Part shown: positions 38,182 to 45,985 of the stretch, in pieces
Numbering within the stretch: position 1 is the first letter of the stretch
Layout: each line of letters starts with the position of its first letter
Source of the DNA: Beijerinckiaceae bacterium
GTDB taxonomy: Bacteria > Pseudomonadota > Alphaproteobacteria > Rhizobiales > Beijerinckiaceae
DNA length: 64,000 bases
NCBI GenBank assembly: GCA_027533425.1
Contig: JAPZUD010000004.1
Coordinates: forward strand, 1-64,000
Reading direction: 5' to 3'
Made by a program: the position numbers and the translations under genes
Notes under the pieces: model-generated
Database searches by the model: none
What the model was told of the DNA's origin: nothing
Seen by the model: only the letters and a program-made list of their open reading frames with translations

Positions 38182-39059
38182 CGGGCATCCTCGCGCGGCT
38201 GCTCCATGACTGCGGCCATATAGCGTTCGCGCAGGGCCCGCACCACCGGCCCCGGCTGGCCTCCCCCGACCTGCCGGCCATCAACCTGCACCACGGGCAT
38301 GGCGATGGTCGAGGCGCTGGTGAAGAAAGCCTCCCGCGCCGTCGCGATCTCCTCGACGGAGAAGGGCCGCTCGACAAGCCGCAGCCCCATCGCCTTGGCC
38401 ACCTCGATGATGGCCATCCGGGTGATGCCGGGCAGGACCGCCTGCGAGAGCGGCCGGGTGATGATCTCGTCCTGTTCGGTCACGAGGAAGGCCGTCGAGG
38501 AGGCACCCTCCGTCACAAAGCCATCTTCCACCATCCAGGCCTCAGCCACGCCGGCAGCTTTGGCCGCCTGTTTGGCCAGCACCTGGGCGAGCAGGGCTGT
38601 GGACTTGATGTCGCGTCGGGCCCAGCGCAGATCCGGCACGGTGATGATCGCCGCGCCCCGCGCCAGGTTGGGGTTGTCCCGGACAGGCTTGACCTGCGTG
38701 AACATCACCACGGTCGGAGGAATATCCGGCGGGCAGGTGAATTCGCGTTCGTAGACGCCCCGGGTCACCTCGATATAGATCAGCCCCTCTTCCAGTGCGT
38801 TGTCACGCATCAGCTGGCGCTGGATCGCCGTCCATTCCGCAAGGGAATAAGGGTTTCGGATACCGATCGCCGCAAGCGAGCGGTCAAGCCGGAGGAGATG
38901 CGGGTCGTTGTCGATCAGCCGTCCCTCCAGCACGGCCGTCACTTCGTAGATGCCGTCGCCGAACAGGAAACCGCGATCCATGATCGGAATCCGGGCTTCC
39001 TCGAAGGGCAGGAAGGCCCCGTTGACATAAACGATGCGGGGGGCGTGCAGGCGGGTCAT
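38178..39059 (-). CDS. dat: Class IV aminotransferase, D-amino-acid transaminase type
   Basis: This 293-residue PLP enzyme shows the fold-type IV start (YVNGAFLPFEEARIPIMDRGFLFGDGIYEV), the PLP Lys in RRDIKSTALLAQVL and the phosphate-binding EGASSTAFLV and LPGITRM. This pattern fits D-alanine transaminase (D-Ala or D-Glu with 2-oxoacids) better than branched-chain transaminases. It sits on the same strand as the LysR gene (58 bp) and next to dgcN-dgcA, supporting a D-amino-acid role. A branched-chain or 4-amino-4-deoxychorismate role is less likely. Confidence 0.85.
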   Translation of the reverse strand: MTRLHAPRIVYVNGAFLPFEEARIPIMDRGFLFGDGIYEVTAVLEGRLIDNDPHLLRLDRSLAAIGIRNPYSLAEWTAIQRQLMRDNALEEGLIYIEVTRGVYEREFTCPPDIPPTVVMFTQVKPVRDNPNLARGAAIITVPDLRWARRDIKSTALLAQVLAKQAAKAAGVAEAWMVEDGFVTEGASSTAFLVTEQDEIITRPLSQAVLPGITRMAIIEVAKAMGLRLVERPFSVEEIATAREAFFTSASTIAMPVVQVDGRQVGGGQPGPVVRALRERYMAAVMEQPREDAR

Positions 39060-39117
39060 GGCAGGTCCTTCGGGCAGGCGGAAATGGTGGGGAAGGCGGT
39101 CAGGAAGGCGGTGCCGG

Positions 39118-40083
39118 TCATGGCGATGGCCCCGGCCTCGGGCGCGCGGCGACGAGGTTGGGCCGGGATCGGGTCTGGGCCGGGCCCGCCCGCTTCCGGC
39201 TCAGCAGGCTCCAGAGTCGGGCCACGGCGGCATTCGGGTTGGCCCGGTCCCGGAAGGCCATCACCGAGAGCGGCATTGACCAGCGCGCCCCGCCGATCGG
39301 CACCAGAGAGTCCGGCGGACCGGCCGCCACGGTGCTCTCTGTCAGCCACGCAATCCCGTGGCCGGCAATCGCCATGTCCCGGAGTACATCGGCCATGTCG
39401 TTCTCGATAACGCGGTGTCCGTTGGGGAGGCCACCGGCATTTTCGATGATCAGATCAACCAGGCGCGAGAAATAGACCCCGCTCGAATACATCAGCAGCG
39501 GCAAAGGCATCTGTTTCTCGCCCGGCAGGGCATAACCCTCGCGGCGCAGCAAAGCCGGGCTGATGAAAGGGCGCAGGAAGTCGGTCTCGATCTCGATCGC
39601 ATCGACCCGTTCCGGCTCGGGATGGATCGGCTGCTGCGCGGCATGGAAGCAGATCATCAGCTCTGTCGCGCCCGAAAGCAGCCCGATGCCGAGATCATGC
39701 ACATTGCCGACGGTCAGCGCGGCGGTAAGCCGGAGATCGCGGCCCCATTCCGACCACCAGGCCGGGAACCGCGCCGTGGCCAGCGCGAAGGGCAGCCCGA
39801 TCCGGAGATGGTCCGGCCGCTGGTCGGGCATGCCCTGCAGGTCAGCCCGGACATCAAGCACCTCCGCCAGAAGACGGCTGGCCATGATGCGGAACTGCTC
39901 GCCCTCGCGGGTCAGCTGGGTGGGGAGAATGGACCGGTCGATCAAGGGCACGCCGAACCACGATTCCAGTTGCTGGATCCGCCGGCTGAACGCTGCCTGC
40001 GAGGTATTCCGGAGCGCCGCCGCCCGGGTGAAGTTCCCGGTCTCGGCCACGGCCAGAAAATCCTGAAGCCAGCGGATTTCCAT
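39118..40083 (-). CDS. LysR-family regulator, likely controlling dgcN-dgcA
   Basis: This 321-residue LTTR has the N-terminal HTH (MEIRWLQDFLAVAETGNFTRAA then SQAAFSRRIQQLESWFGVPL) and an effector domain from about residue 90. The start is the ATG at 40083; the frame upstream to 40323 crosses the promoter. It is divergent from dgcN, 251 bp apart, with two similar palindromic sites between. In Pseudoalteromonas, the D-glutamate genes dgcN-dgcA are controlled by the LTTR DgcR, so this protein is probably the functional counterpart (inference by position). Confidence 0.88.
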   Translation of the reverse strand: MEIRWLQDFLAVAETGNFTRAAALRNTSQAAFSRRIQQLESWFGVPLIDRSILPTQLTREGEQFRIMASRLLAEVLDVRADLQGMPDQRPDHLRIGLPFALATARFPAWWSEWGRDLRLTAALTVGNVHDLGIGLLSGATELMICFHAAQQPIHPEPERVDAIEIETDFLRPFISPALLRREGYALPGEKQMPLPLLMYSSGVYFSRLVDLIIENAGGLPNGHRVIENDMADVLRDMAIAGHGIAWLTESTVAAGPPDSLVPIGGARWSMPLSVMAFRDRANPNAAVARLWSLLSRKRAGPAQTRSRPNLVAARPRPGPSP

Positions 40084-40161
40084 CCACGTCGTCTCCGTGT
40101 TCGAACGGGCGGGACCGGCCCTGTCCTTTCCCCTGTATCGTAGGGGCGCGCGTCTCGCCAT

Positions 40162-40281
40162 GGCCAATGCAAAATTTGCATCGGACATGAAGGCTTCATG
40201 GCCCCGCCGTGCTCGATGGCGTGGGACAGGGCAGGCATGGGGGACTTCTGCTCCCCGGGTCTTGCGAAACTTGCATTGGCC
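40162..40281. promoter_or_regulatory. Two LysR-type operator sites between LysR gene and dgcN
   Basis: Site 1 (40167-40181) is the perfect 15-bp palindrome ATGCAAAATTTGCAT with T-N11-A symmetry. Site 2 (40262-40276, TTGCGAAACTTGCAT) matches 12 of 15 bases. The 11-mer GGCCAATGCAA at 40162-40172 recurs inverted (TTGCATTGGCC) at 40271-40281. The sites are 95 bp, about nine helical turns, apart. Confidence 0.65.
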
Positions 40282-40334
40282 TCGGAAGTGCGTCGCGAGC
40301 ATGATCCGGCCATGTCCACGCAAGGATCGGACCC

Positions 40335-41366
40335 ATGCTTGTTACCCCTCCCTATCTGATGTTCCTTGGCGATGTCGGCGACCAGCTTGCCGCCAAGACA
40401 GCCCATGGCATTGTCGACTGGCGGCCCGAATGGTGCCTTGGCCAGCGGCGCCTGCCGGGCTGCAAGGCCGATCTTGGCATTGCCGAAATGTCGGTGGCCG
40501 AAGCAGCAGCAAAAGGCGCAAGGACGCTGATCGTCGGCGTCGCCAATGCCGGCGGCGTCCTGCCCGATCACTGGACGGCGGAGATCGTGGCCGCCATCGA
40601 GGCCGGCATGGACGTGGCGAGCGGCCTTCATACCCGCCTCGGCTCCAAACCGGAGATTCGCGAGGCTGCGGCCCGCCATGGCCGCCAGCTGCTCGATGTC
40701 CGCCATTCCGACCAGCGCTTCGATACCGGCAAGGGCACGAAGCGGCCCGGCCTGCGCCTGCTCACCGTCGGTACGGATTGCTCGGTCGGCAAGAAATATA
40801 CCGCGCTGGCGCTCGAGCGCGGCATGCGCACCCGCGGGATGGATGCGGATTTCCGTGCGACCGGCCAGACCGGCGTCTTCATTTCCGGCCGCGGCGTCGC
40901 GATTGACGCTGTTGTCGCGGATTTCATCTCCGGCGCGGTCGAATGGATCTGTCCCGCCGCTGCCGAGACGCATTGGGACCTCGTCGAGGGGCAGGGCTCG
41001 CTGTTTCACCCCTCCTTTGCCGGCGTCAGCCTCGGCCTGTTGCACGGCGCCCAGCCGGATGCCTTCGTGATCTGCCACGAGCCGACCCGCACCACGATGC
41101 GCGGGGTCAAGCATCCGCTGCCGGGGATTGCCGACGTGATCGACCTGACGATCCGCTGCGGCTCGCTGACCAATCCGGGGATCCGCCCGGTGGGCATTGC
41201 CATCAATACCGAGAAGCTCGGCGAGGACGAGGCCCGCGCCTTGATTGCGGAAACCGAGAGCCAGCATAAACTCCCGGCCACGGATCCGATCCGCTTCGGC
41301 GTCGAGTCGATCATCGACCGGCTCGTCGCGGAGTTCCCGCATTCTGCCCCCGGAAAGGCCCGCTGA
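40335..41366 (+). CDS. dgcN: DUF1611-family N-acetyltransferase DgcN
   Basis: This 343-residue protein has an N-terminal Rossmann-like half and a C-terminal P-loop-like half with GTDCSVGKKYTALALE (residues 146-161), the hallmark of DUF1611. Work on D-glutamate use in marine bacteria assigned DgcN as the enzyme that N-acetylates D-Glu, before DgcA acts. Its stop overlaps the dgcA start by one base (TGATG). The gene is preceded by the two operator-like sites and LysR gene. The start at 40335 has GGATCGGACCC upstream. Confidence 0.88.
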   Translation: MLVTPPYLMFLGDVGDQLAAKTAHGIVDWRPEWCLGQRRLPGCKADLGIAEMSVAEAAAKGARTLIVGVANAGGVLPDHWTAEIVAAIEAGMDVASGLHTRLGSKPEIREAAARHGRQLLDVRHSDQRFDTGKGTKRPGLRLLTVGTDCSVGKKYTALALERGMRTRGMDADFRATGQTGVFISGRGVAIDAVVADFISGAVEWICPAAAETHWDLVEGQGSLFHPSFAGVSLGLLHGAQPDAFVICHEPTRTTMRGVKHPLPGIADVIDLTIRCGSLTNPGIRPVGIAINTEKLGEDEARALIAETESQHKLPATDPIRFGVESIIDRLVAEFPHSAPGKAR

Positions 41367-42355
41367 TGCCGACACTGGACCTTCGCGTCGAACGCTGGCC
41401 GATCGCCGGCACGTTCACCATCTCGCGCGGCAGCCGCACCGAGGCGGTCGTCGTGGTCGTGGCCTTGCAGGATGGCCCGGCCATCGGCCATGGGGAATGC
41501 GTGCCCTATGCGCGCTACGGCGAGAGCATCGAGGGCGTTGTCGCGGCCCTGGAGGCCTTACGCCCGCAGATCGAGGCCGGCGTGACCCGCGCCGGAATCC
41601 GCTCGCTCCTGCCCGCCGGCGCCGCACGCAATGCGCTGGATTGTGCGCTCTGGCAGCTCGAGGCGAGCCGGGCCGGCCTGCCGCTCCACCAGTTGGCGGC
41701 CCTGCCGTCGCCCCAGCCGGTCACCACCGCCTATACGCTGAGCCTAGGCACGCCCGAATCCATGTTCGAGGCGGCCCGCAAGGCGGCCGCCCGCCCGCTT
41801 CTCAAGATCAAGCTGGGCGGCGAGGGCGATGCCGAGCGGCTCGCCGCTGTCCGCGCCGGCGCGCCGGATTCAACGCTCATTGTCGATGCCAACGAGGCCT
41901 GGCGCCGGGAGACGCTTGGCGCCAATCTCGCGGCCTGCGAAAAGGCTGGCGTCGCGCTGATCGAGCAACCCATGCCGGCGGGAGAGGATGCCGCGCTGGC
42001 GGAGATCGAGACGCCGATCGTCATCTGTGCTGACGAGAGCATCCACGATGCGGCGAGCCTCGGCCATCTTCCGCGCTGGTATGATGCGATCAACATCAAG
42101 CTCGACAAGACCGGCGGCCTGACCGATGCGCTCGAATTGCGTGATGCCGCCCGCGCCCGCGGCCTGAAGATCATGGTCGGCTGCATGCTTGGCACGTCGC
42201 TCGCCATGGCGCCGGCCATCCTGCTGGCGCAGGGGGCGGAATTCGTCGATCTGGATGGCCCGCTTCTGCTGGCGAAGGACCGCGAGCCCGGTCTGATCTA
42301 CCAGGGCAGCCAGCTCGTGCCGCCGCTTGGCGCCGTGGGCGCCAACCCGCCCTGA
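41366..42355 (+). CDS. dgcA: DgcA, N-acyl-D-glutamate racemase of the enolase superfamily
   Basis: This 329-residue TIM-barrel enzyme shows the enolase-superfamily catalytic set: the acid-base Lys pair in LLKIKLGG (147/149), metal ligands in VDANEAW (D174), IEQPMP (E200) and ADES (D223), and the opposing Lys in NIKLDKTGG (about 245). Relatives are L-Ala-D/L-Glu epimerases; in the dgcN context it epimerises N-acetyl-D-Glu. It is coupled to dgcN and ends 4 bp before the stop of a convergent peptide ABC operon, so a dipeptide epimerase function on imported murein peptides is a fair alternative. Confidence 0.88.
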   Translation: MPTLDLRVERWPIAGTFTISRGSRTEAVVVVVALQDGPAIGHGECVPYARYGESIEGVVAALEALRPQIEAGVTRAGIRSLLPAGAARNALDCALWQLEASRAGLPLHQLAALPSPQPVTTAYTLSLGTPESMFEAARKAAARPLLKIKLGGEGDAERLAAVRAGAPDSTLIVDANEAWRRETLGANLAACEKAGVALIEQPMPAGEDAALAEIETPIVICADESIHDAASLGHLPRWYDAINIKLDKTGGLTDALELRDAARARGLKIMVGCMLGTSLAMAPAILLAQGAEFVDLDGPLLLAKDREPGLIYQGSQLVPPLGAVGANPP

Positions 42356-42358
42356 ACC

Positions 42359-43114
42359 TCAGGCGGAGGCGAGGGCGACGCGCCGCGACGCGGCGATCAG
42401 TTCCTGCGTGTAGGCATCCTGCCCGCCCTGTTTGCGCAGGGAATCGATGTCGGACTCCTCGACAATCCGGCCGAGCTTCATCACCGCGACCCGGCTGCAC
42501 ATATGGCCGACAACCGCGAGATTGTGGCTCACCAGCAGCAGGGTCAGGCCGAGGCGCAGCTTGAGGTCCTGGAGCAGGTTCAGCACTTCCGCCTGGATCG
42601 ACACGTCCAGCGCCGAGGTCGGCTCGTCGAGCAGCAGGATCCGCGGCTCGAGGATGAGCGCGCGGGCGATCGCCACGCGCTGGCGCTGCCCGCCCGACAA
42701 TTGATGGGGGAACCGGAAACGGAAACCGCCGTCCAGCCCGACTTCCGCCAGCGCGCGCTCGATGCGGCGGTCCGGCTGGTCAAGGCCATGGATCGCCAGC
42801 GGCTCGGCGAGGATCGCATCGATCGTCATCCGCGGATGCAGGCTGCCGAACGGATCCTGGAACACCATCTGCACCGACCGGAAAAAGGCCTTGTCCGGCC
42901 GCTGCGGCAGAGGGTTCCCGTCAATCTCGACCACCCCGTCCCAGTTCCGGTTGAGGCCGGACAGGACGCGCAGGACGGTGGATTTGCCCGAGCCGGATTC
43001 GCCGACCAGGCCAAAACTTTCGCCGGATCCGACCGTGAAGGACACGTCCTTGAGGACATGGGCCTCGCCGAAGCGGACGTTGAGGTTGCGGACAACAATC
43101 GAGCCGGGACCCAT
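42359..43114 (-). CDS. Peptide ABC transporter ATP-binding protein (DppF type)
   Basis: This 251-residue ATPase has Walker A (GESGSGKST), signature (LSGGQRQR) and Walker B ([12 protein letters not shown]). It is shorter than most DppF proteins and lacks the extended C-terminal OppC-like region, ending in SRRVALASA. The ATG at 43114 follows the previous stop by one base; the frame to 43273 is an overlap artefact. It is the last gene of a five-gene Dpp/Opp-type operon and convergent with dgcA. Confidence 0.92.
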   Translation of the reverse strand: MGPGSIVVRNLNVRFGEAHVLKDVSFTVGSGESFGLVGESGSGKSTVLRVLSGLNRNWDGVVEIDGNPLPQRPDKAFFRSVQMVFQDPFGSLHPRMTIDAILAEPLAIHGLDQPDRRIERALAEVGLDGGFRFRFPHQLSGGQRQRVAIARALILEPRILLLDEPTSALDVSIQAEVLNLLQDLKLRLGLTLLLVSHNLAVVGHMCSRVAVMKLGRIVEESDIDSLRKQGGQDAYTQELIAASRRVALASA

Positions 43115-43115
43115 C

Positions 43116-43964
43116 TCAACCTCCCCGCAGCCAGGATTCATCACGCTGCAAGGTCGCCAGCCGCCGCACGGGGCGGTCGAGATCCGGCAGGCAACCGAGC
43201 AGGCCGCGCGTATAGGCATGCTGGCCCTTGGCCAGTTCCCGCGCCGGCAGGCTCTCCATGACGCGGCCGCCATACATCACGATCACCCGGTCGCAGAAGG
43301 CCGAGACCAGCGGCAGGTCATGGCTGATGAAGATCAGCCCCATGCCGCGATCGGTTACCAGCTTTTCGAGAATGTCGAGGATCTGGGCCTGCACGGTAAC
43401 ATCGAGCGCCGAGGTCGGCTCGTCCGCGATGAGGACATCCGGCTCGCCGATCAGCATCATCGCGATCATCACGCGTTGCCCCATCCCGCCTGACACTTCA
43501 TGCGGGTAGAGATCGAAGACGCGGGAGGGCTCGCGGATCAGCACATCCTCGAGCATGGCCAGCGCGCGCTCCCGTGCCTCGCTCCGGCTGGCCTTGCGAT
43601 GCAGCTGGTAGGCCTCGGCAATCTGCCGCCCCACGGTCATGACCGGGTTGAGCGAGAATTTCGGGTCCTGCATCACCATGGAGAGATGGCGCCCGCGCAG
43701 GCGCCGCCTCGCCTCGCCGGACATGCCGAGCAGATCCTGCCCCTTGAAGCGCATCGCATCGGCCTGCACCTCGCCCGGCCAGGGCACGAGATCGAGCAGC
43801 GCCCGGCCGGTCATCGACTTGCCCGAGCCGGATTCGCCGACAATCGCCAGCTTCTCGCGGCCAAGGCTGAAGGACAGGCCGCGCACAGCCTCGACAATGC
43901 GGGTCGGCGTGTGGAACCGGACCCGGAGATTGCGGACCTCGACGAGAGGCGGTTCTTCGGTCAT
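43116..43964 (-). CDS. Peptide ABC transporter ATP-binding protein (DppD type)
   Basis: This 282-residue ATPase has Walker A (GESGSGKSM; the usual Ser/Thr after Lys is Ser, followed by Met), signature (VSGGMGQR) and Walker B ([12 protein letters not shown]). The C-terminus has the Dpp-type HAYTRGLLGCLPDLD segment. The ATG at 43964 (MTEEPP) gives the family start. It lies 10 bp after the permease gene, before the second ATPase. Confidence 0.92.
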   Translation of the reverse strand: MTEEPPLVEVRNLRVRFHTPTRIVEAVRGLSFSLGREKLAIVGESGSGKSMTGRALLDLVPWPGEVQADAMRFKGQDLLGMSGEARRRLRGRHLSMVMQDPKFSLNPVMTVGRQIAEAYQLHRKASRSEARERALAMLEDVLIREPSRVFDLYPHEVSGGMGQRVMIAMMLIGEPDVLIADEPTSALDVTVQAQILDILEKLVTDRGMGLIFISHDLPLVSAFCDRVIVMYGGRVMESLPARELAKGQHAYTRGLLGCLPDLDRPVRRLATLQRDESWLRGG

Positions 43965-43974
43965 TCGCCGTTCC

Positions 43975-44865
43975 TCAATGGGCATCGAGAACGTCCCGCA
44001 GGCCGTCCCCCAGCAGGTTGAAGCCGAGCGCGACAAGACAGATGGCGAGGCCCGGAAAGGCCGCGACCCACCATTGGTCGAAGATGAACTCGCGCCCGGT
44101 GGCAATCATCGCGCCCCATTCCGGCAAGGGCGGCTGCGCGCCGAGGCCGAGAAAGCCGAGGCCGGCCGCCGTGAGGATGATGCCGGCCATGTCCAGCGTC
44201 GTCCGGACGATGACCGAGGACAGGCACATCGGCACGACATGCCCGAGGATGATCCTTCCGTGCCCGGCCCCCTGCAGCCGCACCGCGGCAATGTAATCCG
44301 CATTGCGGATGACCAGCGTTTCCGCCCGCGCCACCCGGGCATAGGGCGGCCAGGCCGTGCAGGCGATGGCGATGACGGCATTCTCGATGCCCGGCCCCAG
44401 CACGGCGACGAAGGCCAGCGCCAGCACCAGGCGCGGAAAGGCGAGGAACACATCGGTCACGCGCATCAGGACCGTATCGACCCAGCCACCGAAATAGCCC
44501 GCCACAGTGCCGATCAGCAGCCCGACCGGCCCGACGGAGATCACCACCAGCACGACGATGGCCAGCGTGATCCGCGCGCCATGGATGATCCGGCTGAAAA
44601 TGTCGCGGCCCAGCGCATCCGTCCCGAACCAGTGTTTCGACGAGGGCGGCAGCAGGCGCTGTGACAGGTTCTGGGCCAGCGGATCATAGGGCGCGATCAG
44701 CGGCGCGAAGGCGGCGATCAGCAGCAACGCCACCACGATGATCAGCCCGATCAGCGCCAGCGGGTTCTTCCGCAGGGCCAGCCATTGCCGGTAGGCCTGC
44801 CCGAAACGGGCTTGCCGGCGCGAGGCCGGGGTTTCCGTGGTGAGATAGGCGAGAAGACCGGCCAT
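43975..44865 (-). CDS. Peptide ABC transporter permease (DppC type)
   Basis: This 296-residue permease has an N-terminal cytoplasmic part, a first helix near 35-57 (LALIGLIIVVALLLIAAFAPLIAPY) and the DppC motif HWFGTDALGRDIFSRIIHGAR. The EAA-like loop (YIAAVRLQGAGHGRIILGHVVP) docks the ATPases. It starts 3 bp after the DppB-type gene and pairs with it in the membrane. Confidence 0.93.
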   Translation of the reverse strand: MAGLLAYLTTETPASRRQARFGQAYRQWLALRKNPLALIGLIIVVALLLIAAFAPLIAPYDPLAQNLSQRLLPPSSKHWFGTDALGRDIFSRIIHGARITLAIVVLVVISVGPVGLLIGTVAGYFGGWVDTVLMRVTDVFLAFPRLVLALAFVAVLGPGIENAVIAIACTAWPPYARVARAETLVIRNADYIAAVRLQGAGHGRIILGHVVPMCLSSVIVRTTLDMAGIILTAAGLGFLGLGAQPPLPEWGAMIATGREFIFDQWWVAAFPGLAICLVALGFNLLGDGLRDVLDAH

Positions 44866-44868
44866 GAC

Positions 44869-45900
44869 TTACCTCGCCCGCGGGTCGAAGACCCGCCCGA
44901 TCATGTCGCTCAGCAGGTTGATGCCAACGAAGATCAACCCGACGACGATGGTTCCGCCCAGCACGGCATTCATGTCCGCATTGAGCAGGGAATTGGTGAT
45001 GTAGCGGCCGAGACCCGGCCAGGCGAAGACGGTTTCCGTCAGCACGGAACCCTCGAGGAGGTTGGCATAGGACAGGGCGATCACGGTCAGCAGCGGCACG
45101 ATCGCGTTGCGCAGCGCATGACCCCAGACCACGCGGCGCTCGCTCAGGCCCTTGACGCGGGCCGTCATCACATAGGGCTGCTGCAGCTCGGTGATCATGA
45201 AGGAGCGCGTCATCCGGCTGATATAGGCCGTCGAGAACAGCCCCAGCACGGCCGAGGGCAGGATGAGATGCGACACCGCATTCCGGAAGGCATCCCACTC
45301 GCCCTGCAGCGCGCAATCCAGCAGGAGAACGCCGGTGATCGGTTGCACGAAATCCTGGTAGGACACTGCAATCCGCCCTGGGCCGGAAACCCAGCCCAGC
45401 TTGGCGTAGAAGATCAGCAGGCCCATCAGGCCGAGCCAGAAGATCGGGATGGAATAGCCGAACAGCCCAATGAATCGGGCGATATGGTCAGGCCATCGCC
45501 CCTGTTTCGTGGCCGCCAGCACGCCGAGCGGGATGCCGAGGCAGATGCCGATCAGTGTACCCAGTGTCGCCAGCTCCAGCGTTGCCGGGAAGACCCGCTT
45601 GATGTCGTCGATGACAAGGTTTGACGTCAGGACCGACTTGCCGAAATCGCCCTGCGCCACCTTCTGGAGATAGAGCCAGAACTGCACGAGGACGGGCTTG
45701 TCGAGGCCCATATCCTGACGGGCCTTCTCGTAGACATCCGGCCGGGCATTGTCTCCCACGACCGCGAGGACCGGATCGACCGGCATGACGCGGGCGATGA
45801 AGAAGGTGACGGCGAGCAGGCCGAGAATCGTCACCAGCACGGTGAGCAGTTCCCTGGCAACGGTTCGGGCACCCCGGCGGAGGGCATGGGACATGGGCAT
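44869..45900 (-). CDS. Peptide ABC transporter permease (DppB type)
   Basis: This 343-residue permease has the first helix near 18-38 (LLTVLVTILGLLAVTFFIARV) and the DppB landmarks VVGDNARPDVYEKARQDMGLD, YVMTARVKGLSERRVVWGHALRNA (EAA loop) and VFAWPGLGRYI. A second ATG two codons later (45894) is equally likely as start. It lies 85 bp after the binding-protein gene, with a strong hairpin between. The frame to 46053 is not supported. Confidence 0.92.
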   Translation of the reverse strand: MPMSHALRRGARTVARELLTVLVTILGLLAVTFFIARVMPVDPVLAVVGDNARPDVYEKARQDMGLDKPVLVQFWLYLQKVAQGDFGKSVLTSNLVIDDIKRVFPATLELATLGTLIGICLGIPLGVLAATKQGRWPDHIARFIGLFGYSIPIFWLGLMGLLIFYAKLGWVSGPGRIAVSYQDFVQPITGVLLLDCALQGEWDAFRNAVSHLILPSAVLGLFSTAYISRMTRSFMITELQQPYVMTARVKGLSERRVVWGHALRNAIVPLLTVIALSYANLLEGSVLTETVFAWPGLGRYITNSLLNADMNAVLGGTIVVGLIFVGINLLSDMIGRVFDPRAR

Positions 45901-45927
45901 GTCTCGCGGATCGGCGGAAGGGAAAAC

Positions 45928-45952
45928 GCCGCCCGGCACGGGGCCGGACGGC
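45928..45952 (-). terminator. Intercistronic hairpin after the peptide-binding-protein gene
   Basis: On the minus strand GCCGTCCGGC pairs with GCCGGGCGGC (10 bp, one G-U) around a 5-nt loop, followed by GTTTTCCC. It sits between the binding-protein stop and the permease start. Such hairpins stabilise the 5' message or partly terminate, giving excess binding protein. Confidence 0.6.
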
Positions 45953-45985
45953 GATTCGGGGGGTGTTACGCCGTCAGGCGCCCGC

